From NCBI RefSeq assembly GCF_013294025.1, contig NZ_JABSNL010000005.1, forward strand, positions 180,618 to 244,617: a stretch of DNA of 64,000 nucleotides. The letters are read 5' to 3'. Position 1 is the first letter of the stretch. Each line of letters opens with the position of its first letter. The stretch comes from Flavobacterium aeripolare. Its GTDB lineage: Bacteria; Bacteroidota; Bacteroidia; Flavobacteriales; Flavobacteriaceae. The position numbers and the translations under genes are program-made. This document shows positions 27,421-35,460 of the stretch, piece by piece. The notes under the pieces are model-generated. The model did not search any database and was not told where the DNA came from. It was given only the letters and a program-made list of their open reading frames with translations.

Positions 27421-28173
27421 TTATATAGCATTTACAATTGCTATAAAATCGTCTGCTTTTAAAGCTGCACCACCTATTAAACCTCCATCTACATCTGGTT
27501 TAGAGAAGATTTCGTTTGCATTTTCTGGTTTCACACTTCCACCGTATAATATACTAACTTCGTCAGCTATTGCTGCACCAAAGTTTTTACGAATGTTTTC
27601 TCTAATAAATTCATGCATTTCCTGTGCTTGCTCTGGTGAAGCTGTTTCTCCTGTTCCTATCGCCCATACAGGCTCATAAGCTAGTACAACACTTTTCCAA
27701 GCTGCTTTATCTATATGGTATAAACCATCTTTTAATTGGTTTTCAACAACATTAAAGTGCTGTTTTTCTTGTCTGTCTTTTAATTCTTCTCCAAAACAAA
27801 AGATAACAGTCATGTCATGCTTTAATGCAGTATCTACTTTACTTGCAATTAATGCATCTGTTTCATTGAAGATAGCTCTACGCTCAGAGTGTCCTAAAAT
27901 TACTGTGTTTACCCCAATGCTTTTTAACATGTCTGCAGATATCTCTCCAGTAAAAGCACCACTTTCTGCTTGGTGCATGTTTTGCGCAGCAACATCAATA
28001 TTGATAAACTCTAAATGATCAACAGCTGAAGCCAAATTTACAAATGTAGGAGCTACTATAATTTGTGTTTCAGAATCTGTTGGTAATTTATCGATAAGGT
28101 CATTTAAAAGATCTTCAGTTTGTTCTGAATTTTTATGCATTTTCCAGTTTCCGGCTACAATTTTCTTTCTCAT
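27421..28173 (-). CDS. tpiA: Triose-phosphate isomerase
   Basis: Glycolytic enzyme interconverting dihydroxyacetone phosphate and glyceraldehyde 3-phosphate in the cytoplasm. The 250 residues have every signature: GNWKMHK (active-site Lys), VILGHSERRAIF (catalytic His), VVLAYEPVWAIGTGETAS (catalytic Glu and flexible loop) and SILYGGSVKPENANE (phosphate binding). It is encoded between the TlpA-like gene and prmA; a terminator follows it. Confidence 0.98.
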   Translation of the reverse strand: MRKKIVAGNWKMHKNSEQTEDLLNDLIDKLPTDSETQIIVAPTFVNLASAVDHLEFINIDVAAQNMHQAESGAFTGEISADMLKSIGVNTVILGHSERRAIFNETDALIASKVDTALKHDMTVIFCFGEELKDRQEKQHFNVVENQLKDGLYHIDKAAWKSVVLAYEPVWAIGTGETASPEQAQEMHEFIRENIRKNFGAAIADEVSILYGGSVKPENANEIFSKPDVDGGLIGGAALKADDFIAIVNAI

Positions 28174-28219
28174 TTTAGTTTTATTATATGGTGGGTATTC
28201 GTTTTTAGTTCTTATCTAC

Positions 28220-28720
28220 TTATTTCAAGCTATTCAATGTTGCATCAATTTTATCAAAATCTGTTTCGATTGCTCTATACAATGCAATTTTACCTGTTTT
28301 ATCAATTACAATATATCTCGGAATCCAGTCTAAATCTATTGCATTTGCAAATACACCTTTCATCTGATCATTTGCCATATAGTGGTCTCCTTTTAAATCA
28401 TGTTTTGCGATTCCTTCTTTCCATTTATCAGCGGTTTTATCCATAGATATAAATACATAATCTACCTCAGGATGATTGGCTTGCAGCTCTTTTAATTTTG
28501 GCATTGCTTTTACACAATCACCACACCATGAAGCCCATACTTCGATAACGACCGTTTTTCCTTCATGCTTTTTTAATACATCTTGAAAAGCTACTTGCTC
28601 GTCTTGTGTATTTGCGATGGTTTCATTTAAAGCTTCCTTAGAAAATGAAGTCTGCTGTGCTTTTGAATCATTGCAGGATATGGCTACAAGAGCAACGAAT
28701 AAAGCTATAATTTTTTTCAT
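28220..28720 (-). CDS. TlpA-like thioredoxin-fold lipoprotein
   Basis: Envelope-anchored redox protein of 166 residues. The lipobox is VAISC with Cys16. The thioredoxin fold begins about residue 50 with strand KTVVIEVWASW and carries the active site W65-C-G-D-C69, a CxxC variant common in Bacteroidetes TlpA proteins. The cis-Pro loop is DLDWIPRYIVIDK. It may reduce disulfides in secreted proteins or in the cytochrome maturation path. tpiA lies 46 bases downstream. Confidence 0.92.
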   Translation of the reverse strand: MKKIIALFVALVAISCNDSKAQQTSFSKEALNETIANTQDEQVAFQDVLKKHEGKTVVIEVWASWCGDCVKAMPKLKELQANHPEVDYVFISMDKTADKWKEGIAKHDLKGDHYMANDQMKGVFANAIDLDWIPRYIVIDKTGKIALYRAIETDFDKIDATLNSLK

Positions 28721-28735
28721 AATTTATATTTTTAA

Positions 28736-28768
28736 CAAAGTTAAGGAAACAATTTGATTGATAATCAA
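28736..28768 (-). promoter_or_regulatory. Candidate promoter before the TlpA-like gene
   Basis: Plus-strand CAAAGTTA (28736-28743) reads TAACTTTG on the minus strand, and CAA at 28766-28768 reads TTG, 22 bases away. The spacing is slightly longer than the 19 seen elsewhere. Confidence 0.5.
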
Positions 28769-28915
28769 ACTTTGATTTTTTTTGATTTTAGTGAAATAAA
28801 TGGAAGTATTTGCTCTATTCTATGTGAAAAAAGCAAAATGAAAACGTAATAGTAATGTGAAAAAATAATGTGACTAACTTAAATTGATTGCTTACAGTAG
28901 TTAGAAATGAATTAT

Positions 28916-28949
28916 AAAATAGAAAATCCGCTTATGACAAGCGGATTTT
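28916..28949 (-). terminator. Terminator overlapping the stop codon of the ABC permease gene
   Basis: AAAATCCGCTT (28923-28933) pairs with AAGCGGATTTT (28939-28949) over a 5-base loop; the minus-strand tail is T-rich. The TAA stop (28934-28932) lies at the loop edge, so the last codons of the gene form the stem. Confidence 0.82.
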
Positions 28950-30008
28950 TGGGTCTAAATAGGCATAAATAATGTCTACTAATATATTGATAACAACAAA
29001 TGTTGTCGAGATTACTAATACTGATCCCATAATAACGGGAAGATCAAGATTATTAAGCGCTTCTACTATTTCTTTACCTAAGCCGTTCCAACCAAAAATG
29101 TATTCAACAAAGACGGCACCTGCTAGCATGGAGGCAAACCAACCCGATATAGCAGTTACAACTGGGTTGAGTGAATTTTTTAACGCATGCGTGCGAATGA
29201 TTTGAAATTCAGATAATCCTTTAGCTCGTGCTGTTCTTATATAATCTTGACCAAAAGTCTCTAATAAGGAATTACGCATCAATTGAATCACAACTGCTAG
29301 AGGACGAATGCCTAGGACCACTGCAGGAAGAATGATGTTTTTCCATTGTATGTAACTTCCTTCTCCTAAATCGTCTACTTCATATAAGCTTCCTGTCATA
29401 TTGAGATGAGTGTATTTTTGAAGTACAAATCCAAACAGCCACGCAAATAGTATTGCGCTAAAAAAAGAGGGGATACTCATACCTAGAGTACTTATTAATG
29501 CAATCACGCGATCAATCCAAGTATCTTTATGTAAGGCCGAAACAACGCCTAAAATGATACCAAAAACAATAGCGATTACAATAGCAAACAATGCTAGTAT
29601 TGCGGTGCTAGGTAAGGTGTTGCCTATGATTTGCGATACTTTCTTTCCGCTTTTTTGAAAACTTTCTCTTAAATAGGGCGTCTTTATAACGATTTGCGTG
29701 TTAGCAATAGCAAACAATGATTGTGCATTGTATTTCCCTTCGCTCAAATAAGTATAGTCAGTACTGTCAGTGCTGTGAAAAGAGATAGGGGATAAGTCAT
29801 TTAAATAATATAGATACTGCGTGGCAATGGGTTTATCAAAGCCATATTTTTTTTTTATTAATGCTAATTGATCCGAATTTTCATTTTGATCAAGCATCAT
29901 TCTAGCAGGGTCTCCTGGTAAAACATTAAATAAAAAAAAGATAACAGTGATTACCCCATATAAAGTGAGCAATGCATATCCTAACTTATTGAGAAAGTAT
30001 CTTAACAT
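28932..30008 (-). CDS. ABC transporter permease, DppB/OppB family
   Basis: Inner membrane subunit of a peptide/nickel-type ABC importer. The 358 residues have an N-terminal helix (GYALLTLYGVITVIFFLFNV), the family motif NVLPGDPARMM, a large periplasmic insertion, then five helices. The EAA loop that contacts the ATPase is present (RTARAKGLSEFQIIRTHALK). No DppC, ATPase or binding-protein gene is adjacent, so it must pair with subunits encoded elsewhere. It lies 46 bases after the DoxX-type gene on the same strand. Confidence 0.93.
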   Translation of the reverse strand: MLRYFLNKLGYALLTLYGVITVIFFLFNVLPGDPARMMLDQNENSDQLALIKKKYGFDKPIATQYLYYLNDLSPISFHSTDSTDYTYLSEGKYNAQSLFAIANTQIVIKTPYLRESFQKSGKKVSQIIGNTLPSTAILALFAIVIAIVFGIILGVVSALHKDTWIDRVIALISTLGMSIPSFFSAILFAWLFGFVLQKYTHLNMTGSLYEVDDLGEGSYIQWKNIILPAVVLGIRPLAVVIQLMRNSLLETFGQDYIRTARAKGLSEFQIIRTHALKNSLNPVVTAISGWFASMLAGAVFVEYIFGWNGLGKEIVEALNNLDLPVIMGSVLVISTTFVVINILVDIIYAYLDPKIRLS

Positions 30009-30054
30009 TTAATGTTGGTTCTAATGGTAAATTTAAGTATTAAAAACACAATGC

Positions 30055-31155
30055 TTACAGTTTTAAATCTTCGATGTCATTGTAGTGTACCTTTTGTACA
30101 ATAGTACCTTTCTCTAATTTAACAATACTTGGATTTGCTCTTTCGATTGTTTTTAAAGCGATGGCATCACAGGTATAGTATTCAAAATCTAAATTGTATT
30201 GCTTTTTTACAGCGTCAATTATTTCTTTATTAGAGTTGGTCATTCCTACAACTTTGTACCCTTTGGCTACAGCCGCATCATTTAATTTTTTAAGCTTTGA
30301 CATCCCTGCTTTATCAGCAATAGTTAAATCATAACTCACTAGCATAAGTAATTTAGGTTCTTGTAAAAACTCCTCTTTGTAATCAGAGTCGTCTTTCATC
30401 ATTGTGAAATCATGAATAGGAGGAACATAACCTTCTGATAGTACATTGTCTTTTCTTTCAACAAATTCTGCTCCTTCGGGAATAGCCATTAGGTCAGCTT
30501 CTTTGAACTCAGTATTGACTCCATTAACCTTATAAATAAAGACCATCTCTACTACAGATTGAGGTGCGCCCTCAGGGATTTCCATTCCTTTTTGAATATT
30601 TTGTCCTACAGCATAAGGTCTAAAATCAATAAGAGGCAAATGATTTAATACCCATACAGCCATAAATATGCAAAGGACGATACTTGCATAAGCAATAATA
30701 TTTTGTATGCTTTTAACAAATAAAGGTTTTACTAATTTCTGGTTTACAAATAAGATTAGTATAAAGAACAAGAGTACTTCATCTTTTGTAAATGACTGCC
30801 ATGGTGTAAGTTTTAATGCGTCTCCAAAGCAACCACAATCTTTAACCACGTCAAAATAAGCAGAATAAAATGTTAAAAATGTGAAAAATACAATCATCAA
30901 TAACAGGCTCCAAATTGTAAATTTTGATTTGTATCCAATAAGAAGCATCACTCCCAATACAACTTCTATGACTACTAAAAATAATGCAAGTCCTAGTGAA
31001 AGCGGAACCAGAAAAGGCATATTGAAAACGGGTTCGCTAAAATACTCCGCTAGTTTGTATGAAAAACCTATAGGGTCGTTCAATTTTATTAATCCTGAGA
31101 TTATAAACAGTAGACCAACAAATATTCGAGAAAATTGGGTGATGATATTTTTCAT
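30055..31155 (-). CDS. BT_3928-type DoxX-like membrane protein with C-terminal thioredoxin-like domain
   Basis: Inner membrane protein of 366 residues. The N-terminal half has four to five helices of the DoxX/MauE type (RIFVGLLFIISGLIKLNDPI; VVIEVVLGVMLLIGYKSKF) and a CGCFGD motif after the third helix, a likely redox-active pair near the membrane. The C-terminal half (about 200-366) is periplasmic or cytoplasmic with a degraded thioredoxin-like fold (LLMLVSYDLTIADKAGMSKL, KVVGMTNSNKEIID). A role in disulfide relay with the nearby TlpA-like protein is plausible. It follows the DUF1599 gene by 13 bases. Confidence 0.85.
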   Translation of the reverse strand: MKNIITQFSRIFVGLLFIISGLIKLNDPIGFSYKLAEYFSEPVFNMPFLVPLSLGLALFLVVIEVVLGVMLLIGYKSKFTIWSLLLMIVFFTFLTFYSAYFDVVKDCGCFGDALKLTPWQSFTKDEVLLFFILILFVNQKLVKPLFVKSIQNIIAYASIVLCIFMAVWVLNHLPLIDFRPYAVGQNIQKGMEIPEGAPQSVVEMVFIYKVNGVNTEFKEADLMAIPEGAEFVERKDNVLSEGYVPPIHDFTMMKDDSDYKEEFLQEPKLLMLVSYDLTIADKAGMSKLKKLNDAAVAKGYKVVGMTNSNKEIIDAVKKQYNLDFEYYTCDAIALKTIERANPSIVKLEKGTIVQKVHYNDIEDLKL

Positions 31156-31168
31156 GTTTATTATGTAT

Positions 31169-31711
31169 TTATGCGTGTGCGTTCATTAAAATTAGTGCAA
31201 ATATGGAGTAGTTAATCATGTCTTGGTAGTTGGCATCAATACCTTCAGAGACGATTGTTTTTCCTTTATTATCTTCAATTTGCTTCACTCTTAAAAGTTT
31301 TTGCAAGATTAAATCTGTTAGTGAACTCACTCTCATCTCACGCCAAGCTTCACCATAATCGTGATTTTTAGCCTCCATCAGTTCTTTAGTTAATGTTACT
31401 TTAGCATCGTACAAAGCTGTTGCTTTAGCTAGGTTTAGATCAGGTTGGTCAACAACTCCTAACTCTAATTGAATCAAAGCCATAATTGAATAATTAATAA
31501 TACCAATGAATTCTCCTTTTTCATCCTCGTCAATTTTACGTACTTCATTTTCCTGTAAGCTACGAATGCGTTGCGCTTTAATAAAAATCTGATCTGTCAA
31601 TGATGGTAGTCTTAAAATACGCCATGCGCTTCCATAATCTGTCATTTTATTACTAAAAAGTGAACGACAAATTGCGATCACAGCATCATATTCTTGAGAA
31701 GTATTCTTCAT
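31169..31711 (-). CDS. DUF1599 protein with two tandem repeats
   Basis: Cytoplasmic protein of 180 residues made of two copies of one domain. Copy 1 (about 5-80) has DYGSAWRILRLPSLTDQIFI and IINYSIMALIQLE; copy 2 (about 95-178) has DYGEAWREMRVSSLTDLILQ and MINYSIFALILMN. The repeated [DY]-G-x-A-W-R and S-L-T-D residues are the family core and resemble the helical layout of nucleotide-binding phosphohydrolase-like folds, but no catalytic role can be stated. It lies at the head of the minus-strand block, divergent from folP, a stable flavobacterial arrangement. Confidence 0.85.
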   Translation of the reverse strand: MKNTSQEYDAVIAICRSLFSNKMTDYGSAWRILRLPSLTDQIFIKAQRIRSLQENEVRKIDEDEKGEFIGIINYSIMALIQLELGVVDQPDLNLAKATALYDAKVTLTKELMEAKNHDYGEAWREMRVSSLTDLILQKLLRVKQIEDNKGKTIVSEGIDANYQDMINYSIFALILMNAHA

Positions 31712-31740
31712 TATTGGTGTATATTTGTATAAAATTTGCT

Positions 31741-31748
31741 CAAAAATA
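31741..31748 (-). promoter_or_regulatory. -7 element before the DUF1599 gene
   Basis: Plus-strand CAAAAATA reads TATTTTTG, a TAnnTTTG match 30 bases upstream of the start; the -33 part was not found. Confidence 0.35.
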
Positions 31749-31859
31749 GCGATTAATTTTAAAAAATAGCGAAGTTTGAACTTGAAAGTTCAGTATACCA
31801 ACGGCTTCGATACTAACAACAAAGTATTCTAAAGCAACGCAAATAAAAACAAAATAGTA

Positions 31860-32696
31860 ATGACAATAAATTGCAAGGGAGAACTAATAGATTTATCTAC
31901 ACCCAAAGTGATGGGAATCATGAATATAACGCCAGATTCTTTTTTTGATGGTGGTGCTTATAATGAGGAAAGCAAATTATTAAATCAAGTAGACAAAATG
32001 CTTACTGATGGAGCTACATTTATTGATATAGGTGGCTACTCTAGCAAACCTAATGCGGCAGCGGTTACTGAAGAGGAAGAATTAAATAGGATTGTTCCTG
32101 CTGTGAAATTAATTCTAAAAAGATTTCCTGACGTTTTATTGTCGATAGATACCTTTAGAAGTACTGTAGCTGCGGCTTGTTTAGATCATGGTGCGGCAAT
32201 GGTAAATGATATCTCGGCAGGAAAGCTAGATGATCGCATGCTTGAAGTCGTAGCAAAGTACAATGTGCCCTACATCATGATGCACATGCGTGGAACCCCT
32301 CAATCAATGCAGGAAAATGTAGCATATAACGATGTTGTAAAGGAAAGTATCGCTTACTTTGCTGAACGTATAGCAGCTGCAAGAAGCTTGCGAATAAATG
32401 ATTTGATAATTGATCCCGGTTTTGGTTTTGCAAAAACACTGGAACATAATTATGAAATTTTACAAAAATTAAAAGTGTATGAGCTTTTAAAATTACCACT
32501 GTTAGTAGGAGTCTCCAGGAAATCGATGATACAAAAAGGAATTCAAGTAACCGCTAATGATGCTTTAAATGGAACTACGGTTTTAAATACTATCGCATTA
32601 ATGAACGGTGCCTCAATACTGCGTGTACACGATGTAAAGGAAGCAGTAGAAGCAGTGAAATTATTTAACCTTTTAAATTATGAATATGAAATATAG
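31860..32696 (+). CDS. folP: Dihydropteroate synthase
   Basis: Folate pathway enzyme joining p-aminobenzoate to the pterin diphosphate; the target of sulfonamides. The 278 residues form a TIM barrel with all signatures: VMGIMNITPDSFFDGG, DIGGYSSKPNA, LSIDTFRSTVA, MVNDISAGK, YIMMHMRGTPQSM, IIDPGFGFAKT and LVGVSRKSMIQ. It is divergent from DUF1599 and overlaps the next gene by 17 bases. Confidence 0.97.
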   Translation: MTINCKGELIDLSTPKVMGIMNITPDSFFDGGAYNEESKLLNQVDKMLTDGATFIDIGGYSSKPNAAAVTEEEELNRIVPAVKLILKRFPDVLLSIDTFRSTVAAACLDHGAAMVNDISAGKLDDRMLEVVAKYNVPYIMMHMRGTPQSMQENVAYNDVVKESIAYFAERIAAARSLRINDLIIDPGFGFAKTLEHNYEILQKLKVYELLKLPLLVGVSRKSMIQKGIQVTANDALNGTTVLNTIALMNGASILRVHDVKEAVEAVKLFNLLNYEYEI

Positions 32697-33315
32697 TGTT
32701 TTGTTACTTTGTTTTTTTATGTTGGCATGTACTAGTAAAGAGGATGTTTTACTACCTAAATCGGATCATACTGTAGTGGGTGATGTCACTGATCATTCCC
32801 CTATTTATATGTTTTTTAAAACTAAAGACAAAGATACTCTGGTAGATGTCAATAGAAAAAACAGCATCATCTCGACAAATTGGATTTTAAACATAGACAA
32901 GCGCTTGCCTTTAAAACTAGTGATTCCAGAAGTGATTAAATTGCAAATGAAAAAGAGAGAAGAAAAAGCACATAAAAATGCGCTGGCTGAAAATTATTAT
33001 TCTTATGCAGATAGCGTGGGTAAAAACATGGCTTTTCTACCTTTTACTCATGTATATTATGAGATAGGTACACCCATGAAAGCTGATTTAATCTTGTATT
33101 TTAAAAAGGGATCTAAACTAGTGCTATGCAATAACACAACATTTGATAGAGCGAAGATTCTAACCTATTTAAGTGGGTTGAATCTCGAAGTGACCCCAAG
33201 AATTATTTTGGCTTTTGATAAAAATATGACTTTTGATCAATACATTCAAACAAAAGTCGTTATCAGGGAGGTGGATTCTTTTACTAATGAAACGCCACGC
33301 GAGTTCTTGTTCTAA
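32680..33315 (+). CDS. Lipoprotein of unknown function, overlapping folP
   Basis: A 211-residue predicted lipoprotein: signal MKYSVLLLCFFMLAC with lipobox. The start could be 32680 or the ATG at 32686; both overlap the end of folP, so translation is coupled. The mature part contains SPIYMFFKTKDKDTLVDVN, a Lys-rich middle (LQMKKREEKAHKNALAENYY) and a C-terminal VTPRIILAFDKNMTFDQYIQ, which looks like the second half of a periplasmic alpha/beta domain similar to ExbD-type proteins. I do not recognise a named family. It converges on rlmH with an 18-base gap. Confidence 0.75.
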   Translation: MNMKYSVLLLCFFMLACTSKEDVLLPKSDHTVVGDVTDHSPIYMFFKTKDKDTLVDVNRKNSIISTNWILNIDKRLPLKLVIPEVIKLQMKKREEKAHKNALAENYYSYADSVGKNMAFLPFTHVYYEIGTPMKADLILYFKKGSKLVLCNNTTFDRAKILTYLSGLNLEVTPRIILAFDKNMTFDQYIQTKVVIREVDSFTNETPREFLF

Positions 33316-33333
33316 GTGAAAATAACAAGCTAT

Positions 33334-33807
33334 TTATTGATGGTGATACGGTTCGTTTTTCAAAATCGTAAAGCCACGGTACACTTGTTCGATAAAAAAT
33401 AAACGTACCATTTGGTGAGAAAATGTCATAAGCGAAAGTGAAATTTTTCCTTTTGCTTTGGCATACACTGTTTCAGAAAATCCATAAGGACCACCAATTA
33501 CAAAAACTAATGTTTTTACGCCCGAGTTCATCCTTTTTTGCAATTCCTCAGAAAAACCAACACTAGAGTAGTTTTTACCATTTTCGTCCAATAATATTAG
33601 CTGGTCTGTAGGCGTGATTTTAGCTAGAATCAATTCACCTTCTTTCTCTTTTTGCTGACTTTCAGATAAGTTTTTGACATTTTTAATATCAGGAATAACC
33701 TCTAATTCAAATTTTACATAAAAAGACAAACGCTTTGTATAATCGTCGATTAATGTTTGTAACGCTTTATTATCTGTCTTGCCAATGGCGATCAATTTAA
33801 TATTCAT
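33334..33807 (-). CDS. rlmH: 23S rRNA (pseudouridine-1915-N3)-methyltransferase RlmH
   Basis: SPOUT-class, SAM-dependent methyltransferase acting on helix 69 of 23S rRNA. The 157 residues show the family features: IAIGKTDNKALQTLIDDYTK, the LILLDENGKNYSSVGFSEEL segment, the knot motif FVIGGPYGFSETVYAKA, ISLSLMTFSHQMVRLFFIEQ and the invariant end YRGFTILKNEPYHHQ. It follows the adenosine deaminase gene by 6 bases, so the pair is co-transcribed. Confidence 0.97.
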   Translation of the reverse strand: MNIKLIAIGKTDNKALQTLIDDYTKRLSFYVKFELEVIPDIKNVKNLSESQQKEKEGELILAKITPTDQLILLDENGKNYSSVGFSEELQKRMNSGVKTLVFVIGGPYGFSETVYAKAKGKISLSLMTFSHQMVRLFFIEQVYRGFTILKNEPYHHQ

Positions 33808-33813
33808 GGGTTC

Positions 33814-35232
33814 TTATTTAACCGGAAATTGAGCTTCAAACTTCTTGAATCTTACATCAAGATCTTTGATTAAATCTTGTTTTACTTTGCTGCTTTTTAT
33901 AAAACTAAAATTGATGCTGTTGTACACATATCTTTTTATTTCGTCATAAGAAACATCCTTGTATCTTTTTGCTAATAACACATATTGCTCTGTCATATTA
34001 GTACGTAAGATTCCTGCATCATCTGTACTAATAACGACAGGAACATTAAATTCACGGTACAATGAGATTGGGTGACGGTTCTCTTTAACCTTTAAAATAA
34101 ACTCGTTGCTTGCTAAATTAATTTCGATAGGAATTTGCTGCTTTGCCATGTATTGTAACAATGAATAGGCATTTTTTTCATACGCCATATCTACACCGTG
34201 ACCTATTCGATTTGCACCAGCAACATAAATAGCATCGTTAATGTGCCATGTTAAATCTTCTGGTTGTACTAATCCTAGTGTAAGTTCTCCAGCGTGCAAA
34301 GTATATTTCACCTCAGGAAAAACACTGTGGCAATAGTTAAACATAACCATATGTAACCAATAATCTTTCATTGACGTCTCGCCATCTTCTGGAGAGACAA
34401 TATTTACACCAGCCATTAAATCGCTTGAGTCAGCAGAGATAAAAGCGACAACTAAGTTTTTGAATAAATCAACCGGTTCCATGAAACGCAAAACAAAATT
34501 CTGGTAACGCATAGTGAAATTAGCATCATCAATCTTTAAATCATTGTGCATTTTTGCAACAAAATTGATATTGAAGTTTTGTGCATCTTTCTTAGCGTCT
34601 CTTTTTTGAAAATTTTTGTAAAGTGATTCTAATAGTTTTTTTACCGCCTTTTCGTCTTTATTTTCGGCTGCTTGTCTTAACTGCGAATTAAAATCAACCA
34701 AGTCAGCTGTATTAATTTCTGATGGAATCGTAGACAATTGTGTCTCTATATAACTCACGTTTTCTGAGATGGCTCTGTTTTTAAGTTCGATTAATCCCTC
34801 TCCAAAATGACCTGGAATTGCTGGACTAAATTTACTAAATGACTCAAAGAATAATTTGTCAGAAGGATAGCTTACGCCATTGTAATCTTTAGCAGACCAT
34901 TTCTCCATGATTTTCTGTTTGTACGCATACAATTCACCTCTTTTTATTATTGTCGAAAATTGTTCCCAATCTCCGGTATTTGGTTTGTCCTTAAGCACTT
35001 CCATTGTGCTAGTGTTTAAATAGAAATCCTCTGCTATTGCATCTTCCAGCATCGGTTCAGCATAAATCGATCCGCTAAAGTGATGGTGCAAGTCGCCTCC
35101 TTTAGGCATTTGAGAGAAAAAAGCGGTTAACTCTGCTTCATTATTTCTAATTTTCTCTAAGTAATTGTTGGCATTTTGAGCCTGGCTTAAATTTATTATA
35201 GCCGAAAGTATCAGGGTAATATATATTTTCAT
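33814..35232 (-). CDS. Exported adenosine deaminase (ADGF/CECR1-like)
   Basis: Zinc hydrolase converting adenosine to inosine, here with a Sec signal peptide (MKIYITLILSAIINLSQAQ), so it acts in the periplasm or outside. The 472 residues exceed the roughly 340 of cytoplasmic enzymes and fit the secreted ADGF group. Metal and active-site motifs: GGDLHHHFSGS with His49 and His51, YTLHAGELTLG (the catalytic HAGE), RIGHGVDMAYE, EINLASNEFIL and VVISTDDAGILR (zinc and catalytic Asp). The insert between residues about 60 and 250 contains helices including ENKDEKAVKKLLESLYKNFQ. It shares an operon with rlmH. Confidence 0.93.
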   Translation of the reverse strand: MKIYITLILSAIINLSQAQNANNYLEKIRNNEAELTAFFSQMPKGGDLHHHFSGSIYAEPMLEDAIAEDFYLNTSTMEVLKDKPNTGDWEQFSTIIKRGELYAYKQKIMEKWSAKDYNGVSYPSDKLFFESFSKFSPAIPGHFGEGLIELKNRAISENVSYIETQLSTIPSEINTADLVDFNSQLRQAAENKDEKAVKKLLESLYKNFQKRDAKKDAQNFNINFVAKMHNDLKIDDANFTMRYQNFVLRFMEPVDLFKNLVVAFISADSSDLMAGVNIVSPEDGETSMKDYWLHMVMFNYCHSVFPEVKYTLHAGELTLGLVQPEDLTWHINDAIYVAGANRIGHGVDMAYEKNAYSLLQYMAKQQIPIEINLASNEFILKVKENRHPISLYREFNVPVVISTDDAGILRTNMTEQYVLLAKRYKDVSYDEIKRYVYNSINFSFIKSSKVKQDLIKDLDVRFKKFEAQFPVK

Positions 35233-35403
35233 AAGTTGGATTTAGTATGGGTAATAAGAATGTTTTTTTCAGTAAGCTTTCAAGTGATTTGAAGTTTAAT
35301 CATTTGTATGATGGCTTACATTTTACTCTAAAACTGAGCAAAGATAGTGGATTATAGCCTTAAAAAAAAATACGGAAGTTCAGTGGCGATTATAGATCCT
35401 ATA

Positions 35404-35433
35404 AAAAGACCTGTATAATTAAGGTTATACAGG
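35404..35433 (-). terminator. Terminator after the MscS gene
   Basis: CCTGTATAA (35410-35418) pairs with TTATACAGG (35425-35433) over a 6-base loop. The minus-strand tail reads TCTTTTTAT. Confidence 0.75.
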
Positions 35434-35460
35434 CGTTATATATTACTTGATGAAGCAGTG

